A DNA stretch of 64,000 nt, taken from Candidatus Dormiibacterota bacterium. Lineage in GTDB: Bacteria; Chloroflexota; Dormibacteria; Dormibacterales; Dormibacteraceae. A program made the translations under genes and the position numbers. Below are positions 1-6,722 of this stretch, piece after piece. The stretch covers positions 17,513 to 81,512 of the forward strand of contig CATPBP010000019.1 of assembly GCA_955652675.1 (NCBI GenBank). Direction: 5' to 3'. The first letter of the stretch is position 1. The number at the start of each line of letters is the position of its first letter. A model generated the notes under the pieces. It was given only the letters and a program-made list of their open reading frames with translations, was not told the origin of the DNA and searched no databases.

Positions 1-47
1 GCCGCCTCGAGCGGCAGCGAAGGCGCCCCGCAGACCTCGCACTTCAA
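1..47 (-). CDS. N-terminus of a zinc-ribbon protein (partial, runs off the left edge)
   Basis: Reading leftward, a TTG codon overlaps the TGA stop of the M55 peptidase gene (TTGA) and opens a frame reading M-K-C-E-V-C-G-A-P-S-L-P-L-E-A before the window ends. The CxxC pair right at the start is a zinc-knuckle signature, seen for example at the N-terminus of TtcA/NcsA-type tRNA thiolation ATPases. The 4-base stop/start overlap suggests co-translation with the peptidase. Only about 15 codons are visible, so the family is a guess and the start is inferred from the overlap. Confidence 0.4.
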   Translation of the reverse strand, partial: MKCEVCGAPSLPLEA

Positions 48-871
48 CTGGTGGCTGCCTGCGCCAGGTCGACCAGGGCCAGGAAGAGCTTGTAGATCTG
101 GACGTAGTCTTCCCCGGCGTAGGCCACGCCCCTCGAGCCGATCCTGCGGACCCCAGGGATCCGTTCGCAGGAGTCCGCCATGGCGGTGCGGACGAAGTCC
201 ACCTCCAGCTCGACGGTGCCCTCCAGACGCATCGGGGGGATGTTGTCCAGCCGCTCTATGGCCCTGCGAGCCCCGGAGCGGATTCGCTGCCTAGCCAGCT
301 CCGGGTGCAGGGAGCGCGCAGCCTGGTGGGCCAGCGACTCCTTGACGACCACTCCTTCGACCGTCAGGCAGAACTGGTGCATCTGGGAGACGGCGGCCGC
401 GTCGCCGGTGAAGAGGGCGACAGGGCAGTCGAAGTAGCCGCAGAGGTATCCCGTCAAACTGCCCTCGCTCTGGGGTATGCCGCCCAGGCGGACCTCCTGC
501 ACCAGCCGGGGGTCGGCACCGCTGTGGTCGAGGACGGCGTCCCGGGTGCCGGACGAAGCGTGGTATCCGACGAAGTAGGCGGCGTCGAAGCCCGGTCCCA
601 TCCCTTCGCCCATGTAGAGGCGGCGGGGGTAGCCGCTCAGCAGCTCGGCCGCTGGGTGAAGCTCGTCCGGGAGCAGGTTGGTGCCAGACCAGTGGCCGTC
701 GCTCACGACGATCTCCTGAACGCCCGCCTCGAGGGCCCCCTCGATGGCGGCGTTGACCTCGAGCGTCATCAGCCGCCGGAAGAGGGGATAGTCGCGGCCG
801 GCGGGATCGGTCTGCTCGTCGCGGACCACGCCCGCCACTCCCTCCATGTCGGCGGAGACGAAGACTCTCAA
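44..871 (-). CDS. M55 family D-aminopeptidase (DppA-like)
   Basis: A 275-residue protein of the DppA fold, the usual length for the family. It opens with the metal-binding SADMEGVAG motif (D8, E10), followed by DGHWSG with H60 and a GYHA motif further on, which in Bacillus DppA supply zinc ligands. Family members remove D-amino acids from the N-terminus of short peptides, probably to recycle cell-wall peptides; the substrate here is not shown. The gene starts with ATG 8 bases behind a small Cys-rich gene and its stop overlaps the next start, so the three form an operon read leftward. Confidence 0.88.
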   Translation of the reverse strand: MRVFVSADMEGVAGVVRDEQTDPAGRDYPLFRRLMTLEVNAAIEGALEAGVQEIVVSDGHWSGTNLLPDELHPAAELLSGYPRRLYMGEGMGPGFDAAYFVGYHASSGTRDAVLDHSGADPRLVQEVRLGGIPQSEGSLTGYLCGYFDCPVALFTGDAAAVSQMHQFCLTVEGVVVKESLAHQAARSLHPELARQRIRSGARRAIERLDNIPPMRLEGTVELEVDFVRTAMADSCERIPGVRRIGSRGVAYAGEDYVQIYKLFLALVDLAQAATS

Positions 872-878
872 GGAGCGA

Positions 879-1094
879 TCAATCGGTGTAGCGCTGGATC
901 AGCCCGTCTTCGCGCCGCTTCTCCTCCTGGTAGAGGGGGCAGTCCTCGAAGTCGCGGACGCAGATCGGCGGCGATTCCCGCAGCGCCAGCTTCACCTTTG
1001 ACTTGTGGTCGACGTGACAGTCGAAGTGATACACGCGGAGCGGTCCACGCCGTTCCTTGTAGAGCTGTTCCAGATAAGGGCAGCGACGCACCAC
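879..1094 (-). CDS. Small four-cysteine protein, function unknown
   Basis: A 71-residue charged protein with cysteines at 5, 26, 45 and 52 and histidines at 23, 27 and 30, including two C-P-x-Y-like pieces (CPYL near the start, CPLY at 52-55). This looks like a metal-binding or Fe-S miniature domain, but I do not recognise the family. There is no signal peptide or membrane segment. It is the first gene of the M55 operon (8-base gap) and is divergent from the DNA ligase gene, with only 14 bases between the start codons, so the two promoters must overlap the coding ends. Confidence 0.6.
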   Translation of the reverse strand: MVRRCPYLEQLYKERRGPLRVYHFDCHVDHKSKVKLALRESPPICVRDFEDCPLYQEEKRREDGLIQRYTD

Positions 1095-1108
1095 TACGAT
1101 AAGTTACC

Positions 1109-2770
1109 GTGCTCGACTTCGCCCGGACGGCGGAGGCGATCGGAGCCACCTCTTCCACCCTCGAGAAGAGCCGCCTGCTCGCCGACTACCTGCGCCGCCT
1201 TCCACCAGACGACCTGCGCCGCGCAGCAATTTACATGAGCGGCCAGCCCTACGGGCGCGCCGAGCGGCGAACCCTGAACCTGGGCTGGGCGGCCATCGGC
1301 AAAGTCGTGGGCCGCCTCTCCAGACGGCCGCCGGAGGAGCTCAACGGCCTCTTCCTGAAGCACTCGGATCTGGGGGACTGGACCTTCGACGCCCTCAGCG
1401 AAGCGACCCATCCAGCGGCCACCTCGATGGCCGAGGTCGCCGCCGCCCTGGAGGAGATCCGGACGGCTCGGACGGCAGCCGCCAAGCAGCAGCTCCTGGA
1501 GGCGCTGCTAGACCGGCTCGACCCGCTGGCCGCCAAGTACGTGGTCAAGGTGCTGAGCTTCGAGCTCCGGATCGGTCTCCAGGAGGGCCTGGTCGAAGCA
1601 GCCCTCGCCTCCGCCTTCGAGGTCCCCCTGGCGACGGTGCGCCGGATCCACATGCTGACCGGCGACATCGGCGAGACGGCCGTCCGGTGCCGGGCCGGGG
1701 AGCTGGCCGATACCCGGATCACGCTCTTCCAACCCATCCGCTTCATGCTCGCCACGGCGGTGGAGACGCCAGAGGAGGCGTTCCAGCGGATGCAAACCGA
1801 GGTCGTCTGGACCGAGGAGAAGTACGACGGCGTCCGCTGCCAGCTGCACAGCTCGGGGGGCCGCTGCGAGCTGTTCAGCCGGGAGCTGAAAGAGACGAGC
1901 GAGGCGTTCCCCGAGATCGTGGAGGCCGGCCTCGGGCTCATCCACGAAGTCCTGCTGGACGGAGAGGTGCTGGCCCACGACGGGACCCAGGTGCTTCCCT
2001 TTTTCGAGCTCCAGCGGCGGCTGGGCCGCAAGGTGGTGTCCAGCGCACTGCGAGCCGAGGTGCCGCTGGTATTCGTCGCGTTCGACCTGCTCTACCTGGA
2101 CGGTGATGTGGTCATGGACCGTCCGCTGGAGGAGCGGCGGCGGCTGATGGAGGAGCTGGGCATGAAGCCGCCCTTCCTGCTGGCGAGGCTGGAGACCGCC
2201 CGCGATCCCGAGCACCTGGACCGCATCTTCGCGGAAACGCGCGACAGGGGGAACGAGGGATTGATGGTGAAGGACCCGCACAGCCCCTACAGCCCGGGCC
2301 GGCGGGGCATGTCGTGGCTGAAGCTCAAGCGCCCGCTGGCAACGCTGGACGTGGTCGTCACCGCCGTCGAGTGGGGTCACGGGAAGCGTCGGGGGGTGCT
2401 CTCCGACTACACCTTCGCGGTTCGGGAGGCGGAGACAGGGCAGCTGCTGAACGTCGGGAAGGCGTACACCGGGCTGACGGACGCCGAGATCGCGACGATG
2501 ACGGAGTTTTTCCTCGCCAACACGGTCGCCGACTACGGCAGGAGCCGTCTGGTCGAGCCGAACACCGTGATCGAGGTCGCCTTCGACTCCATACAGCGAT
2601 CCGCCCGCCACCGCAGCGGATTCGCCCTGCGCTTCCCACGCATCGTCAGACTGCGGGAGGACAAGCCGGTCGCCGAGATCGATACCCTGGCCCGGGTGCG
2701 TGAGCTCCACGAGAGGTACTTCGCCCGGCTGATCCCCCTGGCCCAGGTCGCCGAGGTCTCCGAAGAGTGA
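1109..2770 (+). CDS. lig: ATP-dependent DNA ligase (LigB/Lig I type)
   Basis: A 553-residue ligase that seals nicks through a covalent ligase-AMP. The nucleotidyl-transfer lysine is K238 in EKYDGVR (motif I). Downstream come the GEVL, FDLLYLD and NEGLMVK motifs and SWLKLKR (motif V), followed by an OB-fold C-terminal domain. The N-terminal ~200 residues are the helical DNA-binding domain seen in archaeal and mycobacterial LigB-like enzymes. This would be additional to the usual NAD-dependent LigA, which lies outside the window. The GTG start sits 8 bases after a TACGAT -10 box with no Shine-Dalgarno sequence, so it is probably leaderless. The stop overlaps the next start (GTGA). Confidence 0.95.
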   Translation: MLDFARTAEAIGATSSTLEKSRLLADYLRRLPPDDLRRAAIYMSGQPYGRAERRTLNLGWAAIGKVVGRLSRRPPEELNGLFLKHSDLGDWTFDALSEATHPAATSMAEVAAALEEIRTARTAAAKQQLLEALLDRLDPLAAKYVVKVLSFELRIGLQEGLVEAALASAFEVPLATVRRIHMLTGDIGETAVRCRAGELADTRITLFQPIRFMLATAVETPEEAFQRMQTEVVWTEEKYDGVRCQLHSSGGRCELFSRELKETSEAFPEIVEAGLGLIHEVLLDGEVLAHDGTQVLPFFELQRRLGRKVVSSALRAEVPLVFVAFDLLYLDGDVVMDRPLEERRRLMEELGMKPPFLLARLETARDPEHLDRIFAETRDRGNEGLMVKDPHSPYSPGRRGMSWLKLKRPLATLDVVVTAVEWGHGKRRGVLSDYTFAVREAETGQLLNVGKAYTGLTDAEIATMTEFFLANTVADYGRSRLVEPNTVIEVAFDSIQRSARHRSGFALRFPRIVRLREDKPVAEIDTLARVRELHERYFARLIPLAQVAEVSEE

Positions 2771-3516
2771 AGCTGACGTTCATGGGGACCGCCGGCGCCC
2801 GCTTCATGGTGGCCAAGCAGCTTGCGGCGTCCGGAGGGCTCTACCTGGAGCTTGGCTCTACGCGCCTCGCCATGGACCCGGGACCGGGAGCCGTGGTCCA
2901 GTACGCCAAGCGGAAGGTGGACCTGAGCCGGCTCGACGGGATCCTGGTCAGCCACCGCCACCTCGATCACTGCGGCGACGTCAACGTGGTCATCGAGGCG
3001 ATGACCGAGGGCGGCTTCCGGCCTCGGGGCACGCTCTTCTGCCCCTCGGACGCGCTCGACGAAGACCCGGTCGTGCTCAAGTACCTCCGGCACTTCCCCG
3101 AAGAGGTCGTCCGCCTGCAGCCGGAGAGCCCGTACCAGCTGAAGGAGATCAGCTTCCGGACCACCCGCCGCCACATCCACGGGGTCGAGACCTACGGTTT
3201 CCGGTTCGGAGACGGGGACATCCCGAACCTCGGGTGGGTGACCGACTCCAAGTACTACGACGGGATCGCCGAGGATCATCGCGCCCAGGTGATGCTCATC
3301 CACACCGTTCTTGCTCAGAGCCGGCCCGACCTACCGCACCTGGGCCTGGACGACGCCGAGCGCATTATCGCCGAGGCGCAGCCGAGGCTTGCCGTCATCA
3401 CGCACTTCGGGATGGGCGTCTGGCGGGCCCACCCCTGGGAGGTGGCGGCCCAGCTCAGCGAGCGAACCGGGATCGAGGTCAAGGCTGCGCGAGACGGGAT
3501 GTCGCTCGAGGTTTGA
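2767..3516 (+). CDS. MBL-fold metal-dependent hydrolase
   Basis: A 249-residue metallo-beta-lactamase-fold protein with HRHLDH (H63, H65, D67, H68) as the first metal motif and further histidines near HIHG, LIHT and ITHFG. The early FMGTAGAR and MDPGPG motifs resemble ribonuclease Z-like or phosphodiesterase members. It is co-translated with the DNA ligase through a 4-base overlap. That may hint at a nucleic-acid or nucleotide substrate, but nothing in the sequence proves it. It has no extra domains, no signal peptide, and a typical length for a single-domain family member. Confidence 0.85.
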   Translation: MKLTFMGTAGARFMVAKQLAASGGLYLELGSTRLAMDPGPGAVVQYAKRKVDLSRLDGILVSHRHLDHCGDVNVVIEAMTEGGFRPRGTLFCPSDALDEDPVVLKYLRHFPEEVVRLQPESPYQLKEISFRTTRRHIHGVETYGFRFGDGDIPNLGWVTDSKYYDGIAEDHRAQVMLIHTVLAQSRPDLPHLGLDDAERIIAEAQPRLAVITHFGMGVWRAHPWEVAAQLSERTGIEVKAARDGMSLEV

Positions 3517-3538
3517 ACGACGGTGCCCGGTCCCAGGT

Positions 3539-4171
3539 TCAGCGGCGGGCAGCGCCCTCCTGGGGCACCGGGACCGCTGGCGGGGCGTCGATCATGCCGT
3601 CGATCAGCCCGTAAACGATCGCCTCTTCGGGGGACATGTAGTAGTCGCGGTCGGTGTCGCGCTCGATGCGCTCCAGAGGCTGCCCGGTGTGCTGGGCGAT
3701 CAGCTCATTCAGCTCGTTCTTGATCCGGAGGATCTCCCTAGCGTGGATGTCCAGGTCGGTCGCCTGGCCGGTCAGCCCGCGTCCGGCGATCAGCGGCTGA
3801 TGCACATGGATCCGCGCGTTGGGAAGGGCGAAGCGCTTGCCCTTGGCGCCGGCCATGAGCAGAACCGTGCCGAAGCTGGCGGTGCGGCCCACGGCCACCG
3901 TGGAGATGGGCGGCTTCACGTACTGCATGGTGTCGTAGATCGCCATCCCCGAGGCCACGGCGCCTCCCGGGGAGTTCACGTACATCTGGATCTCTTTGTC
4001 CGGGTCCTCCGCGGCCAGGAAGATCAGCTGTGCGACGATCAGGTTGGCCATCACGTCGTCGATCGGGCGTCCGACGATCACGATGCGGTCGCGCAAGAGC
4101 CGGGAGTAGATGTCGAAGGCACGCTCCCGGTTGCCGCCCTCGTTCTCGATCACGGTGGGTACCCACGCCAT
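3539..4171 (-). CDS. clpP: ATP-dependent Clp protease proteolytic subunit
   Basis: A 210-residue ClpP serine protease that would form the tetradecameric barrel fed by Clp ATPases. Visible are YVNSPGG, the nucleophile motif GRTASFG (usually GQAASMG), the catalytic-histidine motif HVHQP (usually MIHQP) and the D of DTDRDYYMS. The slightly unusual motif wording and the extra proline-rich tail may mark it as a secondary ClpP paralogue. No Clp ATPase is adjacent. The ATG lies 9 bases behind a TAGGAT box (reverse strand, 4181-4186) with no Shine-Dalgarno sequence. It is divergent from the next gene. Confidence 0.93.
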   Translation of the reverse strand: MAWVPTVIENEGGNRERAFDIYSRLLRDRIVIVGRPIDDVMANLIVAQLIFLAAEDPDKEIQMYVNSPGGAVASGMAIYDTMQYVKPPISTVAVGRTASFGTVLLMAGAKGKRFALPNARIHVHQPLIAGRGLTGQATDLDIHAREILRIKNELNELIAQHTGQPLERIERDTDRDYYMSPEEAIVYGLIDGMIDAPPAVPVPQEGAARR

Positions 4172-4210
4172 GGCCTACCGATCCTATCAGGCAATACTCC
4201 TCCCGCCGGT

Positions 4211-4258
4211 GCCGCCTTAACAGGCGGCCTTGGGGCTTCGGGCGCCCCTCGGTATATT
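4211..4258. promoter_or_regulatory. Divergent promoter region with hairpin and TATATT box
   Basis: The gap between clpP and the following plus-strand gene holds a perfect 6-bp inverted repeat (GCCGCC-ttaaca-GGCGGC, 4211-4228) and, for the rightward gene, a TATATT -10 box (4253-4258) about 10 bases before its GTG. The inverted repeat sits between the two divergent promoters and could be an operator; no regulator is suggested. Confidence 0.4.
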
Positions 4259-4268
4259 CACGCGCGAA

Positions 4269-4721
4269 GTGGCCACTGGAGAAGGGAGGGTGCTGTCTGC
4301 GAGCGACTTCTTCGAGGTCCTGCCGACGGCGCTGGCCGGTCAGCTGCAGGCCGAGCTGCGTGGGTTCGAAGCGGTTCGCGACCGTGGGCGCCTGCTCAAG
4401 CTCGACTACGGCCATGCCGAGACGCACTTCGAGGCCTGGTATCACCGCTCCGCCGGGCGACTTGAGGTCGGGCTCCACTTCGAGGGCGACCCGGACCTGA
4501 ACGAGCGGGCGCACGTGTTCTTCAGACGGCGGATCGTGGAGATCAAGAGAGCCCTGCCCCGTGCGGAGCTGGAGCCCTGGGACCACGGCTGGGTCCGCCT
4601 CTACGAGACCGCCCCCGCAGCCGACCTGACCAGCCGGACGCTGGCCCTGGTGGCCGAGCGGCTGGCCGCCTTCATAACCGTGCTGCAGCCTATGGTTTTC
4701 GAGTTCTGGGAGTCAGAGTGA
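4269..4721 (+). CDS. Conserved-looking hypothetical protein
   Basis: About 150 residues, with no signal peptide or membrane helix. The sequence ([33 protein letters not shown], then a helical C-terminus) suggests a soluble alpha/beta domain, but I do not recognise it. The start is uncertain: GTG at 4269, close behind the TATATT box, is preferred. An in-frame GTG at 4290 has a purine run directly against it, which is too close for a normal ribosome site, and an upstream ATG at 4230 lies before the -10 box. It is followed after one base by a small broken-looking frame and then a methyltransferase gene, probably one transcript. Confidence 0.65.
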   Translation: MATGEGRVLSASDFFEVLPTALAGQLQAELRGFEAVRDRGRLLKLDYGHAETHFEAWYHRSAGRLEVGLHFEGDPDLNERAHVFFRRRIVEIKRALPRAELEPWDHGWVRLYETAPAADLTSRTLALVAERLAAFITVLQPMVFEFWESE

Positions 4722-4832
4722 ATGGTCGGCCGTGACCGAGTTCGTCCGTCTCGAGCCCGACTTCTACGCACCACCGAGGAGGTCTATCACGTGCTACAGG
4801 TCCTAACTCCGGGCGGGGTGACGGCGGCATGA
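4722..4832 (+). pseudogene. Small, possibly frameshifted ORF between two genes
   Basis: The gap between the hypothetical protein and the methyltransferase is filled by a 36-codon ATG frame whose stop overlaps the next ATG (ATGA), an arrangement normally seen for real genes. Its second half reads protein-like (TTEEVYHVLQVLTPGG), but its first half does not. In another frame the first half, from GTG 4732, reads TEFVRLEPDFYA, which is protein-like. One frameshift near 4770 would join the two into a ~34-residue peptide. Either a decayed small gene or a sequencing error; the function is unknown. Confidence 0.3.
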
Positions 4833-5476
4833 GGCTGGCGGCGGTCCAGGTGGACGCCAGGCTCCAGGATTACATGGAGTCGTTGCTTCCCCGGCGCGAC
4901 CCGGTTGTGGAACGCATCGAGCGGCAGGTGGAGGAGCAGAACATCCCCGCCGTCGGCCCCCTGGAGGGGCAGCTGCTCTACCTGCTCCTGAAGACGCACC
5001 GGTCTGCAGACGTCCTGGAACTTGGCACCGCAGTCGGCTACAGCGCGATCTGGCTCGCCCGCGGCTGTTCTGGAAAGGTGACCACCGTCGAGCTGCAGGC
5101 GGAACGCGCCCAGCAGGCTCGGCAAAACCTCGAGGACGCGGGCCTTGGCGACCGGGTGCAGGTCGTCGAGGGGGATGCGATCGGCTATCTGGAGAGGACC
5201 CAGGGCCAGGTCGACTGCGTCTTCAACGATCTGCTGAACTCCTTCCCGGACGAGGCGACGGTGGAGCGCTGCGTGCAACTCTCACTGGCCCGGCTGCGCC
5301 CGGGCGGCCTGCTGCTGGCGGACAATGCCCTGGGTCGTGGAGAGGTTGTGAGACCGAGCTCTCGCCAGTCCCGGAACATCAGCCGCTACAACGAGCTGGT
5401 GGCTCGGGCGCCACAGCTGGAGAGCGTGATCGTGCCGCTCCGGGACGGCGTTTCCGTCGCCCGCCTCAAGGACTGA
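4829..5476 (+). CDS. O-methyltransferase (class I, SAM-dependent)
   Basis: A 215-residue AdoMet-dependent methyltransferase of the catechol/caffeoyl-CoA O-methyltransferase family. The SAM-binding motif I is LELGTAVGYSAI (about residues 67-78), followed by VTTVELQ and VEGDAI. The family usually has a metal-binding D-G/D-N pair; here FNDLLNS and LLADNAL occupy those places. Length is typical. The substrate cannot be read from sequence. The start ATG overlaps the stop of the small frame upstream. The gene ends within a 12-bp perfect hairpin shared with the convergent MoaD-MoaE gene. Confidence 0.88.
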   Translation: MRLAAVQVDARLQDYMESLLPRRDPVVERIERQVEEQNIPAVGPLEGQLLYLLLKTHRSADVLELGTAVGYSAIWLARGCSGKVTTVELQAERAQQARQNLEDAGLGDRVQVVEGDAIGYLERTQGQVDCVFNDLLNSFPDEATVERCVQLSLARLRPGGLLLADNALGRGEVVRPSSRQSRNISRYNELVARAPQLESVIVPLRDGVSVARLKD

Positions 5477-5502
5477 CCACTCCCCTTACTGGGAGTGGTC
5501 AG
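5473..5502. terminator. Bidirectional hairpin between convergent genes
   Basis: A perfect 12-bp stem (CTGACCACTCCC / GGGAGTGGTCAG) with a 6-base loop (cttact). It includes the stop codon of the methyltransferase gene on the plus strand and touches the last codon of the MoaD-MoaE gene on the minus strand. There is no clear T-tract on either side, so it may work as a weak or factor-assisted bidirectional terminator or as a 3'-end stabiliser. Confidence 0.65.
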
Positions 5503-6230
5503 GGAAGGTCGGGCGTGCCGACCGGCCCGGACGCGGTCCGTGGGTCGGCGGCGGGGGGAGCCTCGCGTGCCTGGGTCCCCTCGATCCAGACAGCGCCGGA
5601 GCGCGCGAACTCCTTCTTCCAGATCGGCACCGACTCCTTGAGTCGGTCGATTCCCCGGCGGCAGGCGTCGATTGCCTCGGCACGGTGCGGGCAGGAGACC
5701 GCGACCACCACCGACGCCTCCCCTATCTCCAGGAATCCGGTCCGGTGGGCGATCGCGATACGGGCCTCCGGCCAGCGCTCGGCAATCTCGTCAGCGATGA
5801 CCCGCATCTGCTTTTCGGCCATCTCCGCGTAGGCCTCGTACTCGAGGTGGGTGACCTCCTCGCCTCTCGAATTGTCGCGAACGATCCCGGTGAAGGTGCA
5901 GATCGCGCCGGCCCCTGCGTGCGCCACCGCCGCCTCCAGCCTGCGCGCGTCGAGCACCTCGCTGGTCACCTCGAAGAGCACTCCACCCTCTGAGCCACCG
6001 CTCACCGGGGGGATGAAGGCGATCTCGTCTCCGTCCTTCACGGAATCCGTCCATTGCGCGAAGGACTCGTTGAGCGCGGGCTGGATCAACGACAGGTTGG
6101 CTTCCAGCGCCGGATGTCGCTCGCGCAATGCGGAGTAGACGTCCGCCACGCTGGCTCCGGCCAGGTCGAGCTCCTCCGTGGTCCTCCCCGCCTGCTCGCG
6201 GAGCCGTGCGAATAGCCTGGCCGTGATCAC
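5499..6230 (-). CDS. moaX: Fused MoaD-MoaE molybdopterin synthase
   Basis: A 243-residue fusion of the two molybdopterin synthase subunits, as in mycobacterial MoaX. Residues ~1-82 are the ubiquitin-like sulfur carrier MoaD (ARLFARLREQAG to FIPPVSGG). Residues ~85-225 are MoaE, with TFTGIVRDNSRG, LEYEAYAEMA, HRTGFLEIGE and the PIWKKE catalytic lysine motif. Normally the MoaD terminal GG must be free to carry the thiocarboxylate, so the polypeptide probably has to be cleaved after the GG. No other moa gene is adjacent. The start is GTG, 6 bases after TAAGAT on the minus strand, without a Shine-Dalgarno sequence; that box overlaps the stop of the upstream gene. Confidence 0.92.
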   Translation of the reverse strand: MITARLFARLREQAGRTTEELDLAGASVADVYSALRERHPALEANLSLIQPALNESFAQWTDSVKDGDEIAFIPPVSGGSEGGVLFEVTSEVLDARRLEAAVAHAGAGAICTFTGIVRDNSRGEEVTHLEYEAYAEMAEKQMRVIADEIAERWPEARIAIAHRTGFLEIGEASVVVAVSCPHRAEAIDACRRGIDRLKESVPIWKKEFARSGAVWIEGTQAREAPPAADPRTASGPVGTPDLP

Positions 6231-6239
6231 GAACCGATC

Positions 6240-6617
6240 TTAATCGCCCGCAGATCGGGGCGGCTGACCGGCCTCCCCGGGAACCAGCACGTGGACCTCT
6301 ATACCGCCGTCAAGGGCTCTCTCGACGGTCCGCCTGGTGCCCTCCGAAGACCCGTCCCAAAAGGCGACGAGAACATCGCAGGCCGCCACCAGACGCTGGT
6401 TTCGCTCGAGCGCGCTCTCGGCGTCAGCCGCCTCCTCGAAGGAGGCGCCGAGCACCCGGACCGGAAGTCCCCGCTCCCGAGCCGCTCGGGTTGCCGTGGC
6501 GTCCACCCCACTCGCGCCGCCGGTCACCAGGCTGACCGTGGCCGGCAGCGAGCGGACGTACTCGGCCACCCGCTCGAGCTGGGGAAAATGGCGGCTGCCG
6601 ACGATGGCGACCCTCAC
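6240..6617 (-). CDS. SLOG/Rossmann-fold protein (DUF2493/DprA-like nucleotide-binding)
   Basis: A 125-residue single-domain protein. It begins RVAIVGSRHF and continues with LVTGGASGVDATATRAA and RNQRLVAACDVLVAFWDGSSEGT, the layout of the SLOG superfamily (DprA, YAcAr and lysine-decarboxylase-like folds), which bind nucleotides or nucleotide-derived ligands. No catalytic role can be assigned. Some SLOG proteins sense signal nucleotides in defence systems, but no effector partner is adjacent: its neighbours are MoaD-MoaE and PEP carboxykinase. It is complete for a stand-alone domain, with an ATG start. Confidence 0.78.
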   Translation of the reverse strand: MRVAIVGSRHFPQLERVAEYVRSLPATVSLVTGGASGVDATATRAARERGLPVRVLGASFEEAADAESALERNQRLVAACDVLVAFWDGSSEGTRRTVERALDGGIEVHVLVPGEAGQPPRSAGD

Positions 6618-6722
6618 CCCGGCCGAACCGCCTGCGGCACGGTTTGCAGCCTCGGCCCTTCGGTCACGAGGGAGAAGGCTACTCGCCCCACTCCGTCGCC
6701 TGTCCCAGCAGCCTTGTCGGGC

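Noticed and set aside
4361..4380. A GGTTCGAA motif resembling a tRNA T-loop
   Set aside because: No acceptor or anticodon stems around it, and it lies within a plausible coding frame.
3311..4465. A long plus-strand open frame of 384 codons
   Set aside because: It runs antisense over clpP and across two other genes, its translation is low-complexity, and clpP is beyond doubt.
6618..6722. Gap between the SLOG gene and pckA searched for a small gene or RNA
   Set aside because: No coupled start/stop, hairpin with T-tract or promoter pair stood out.
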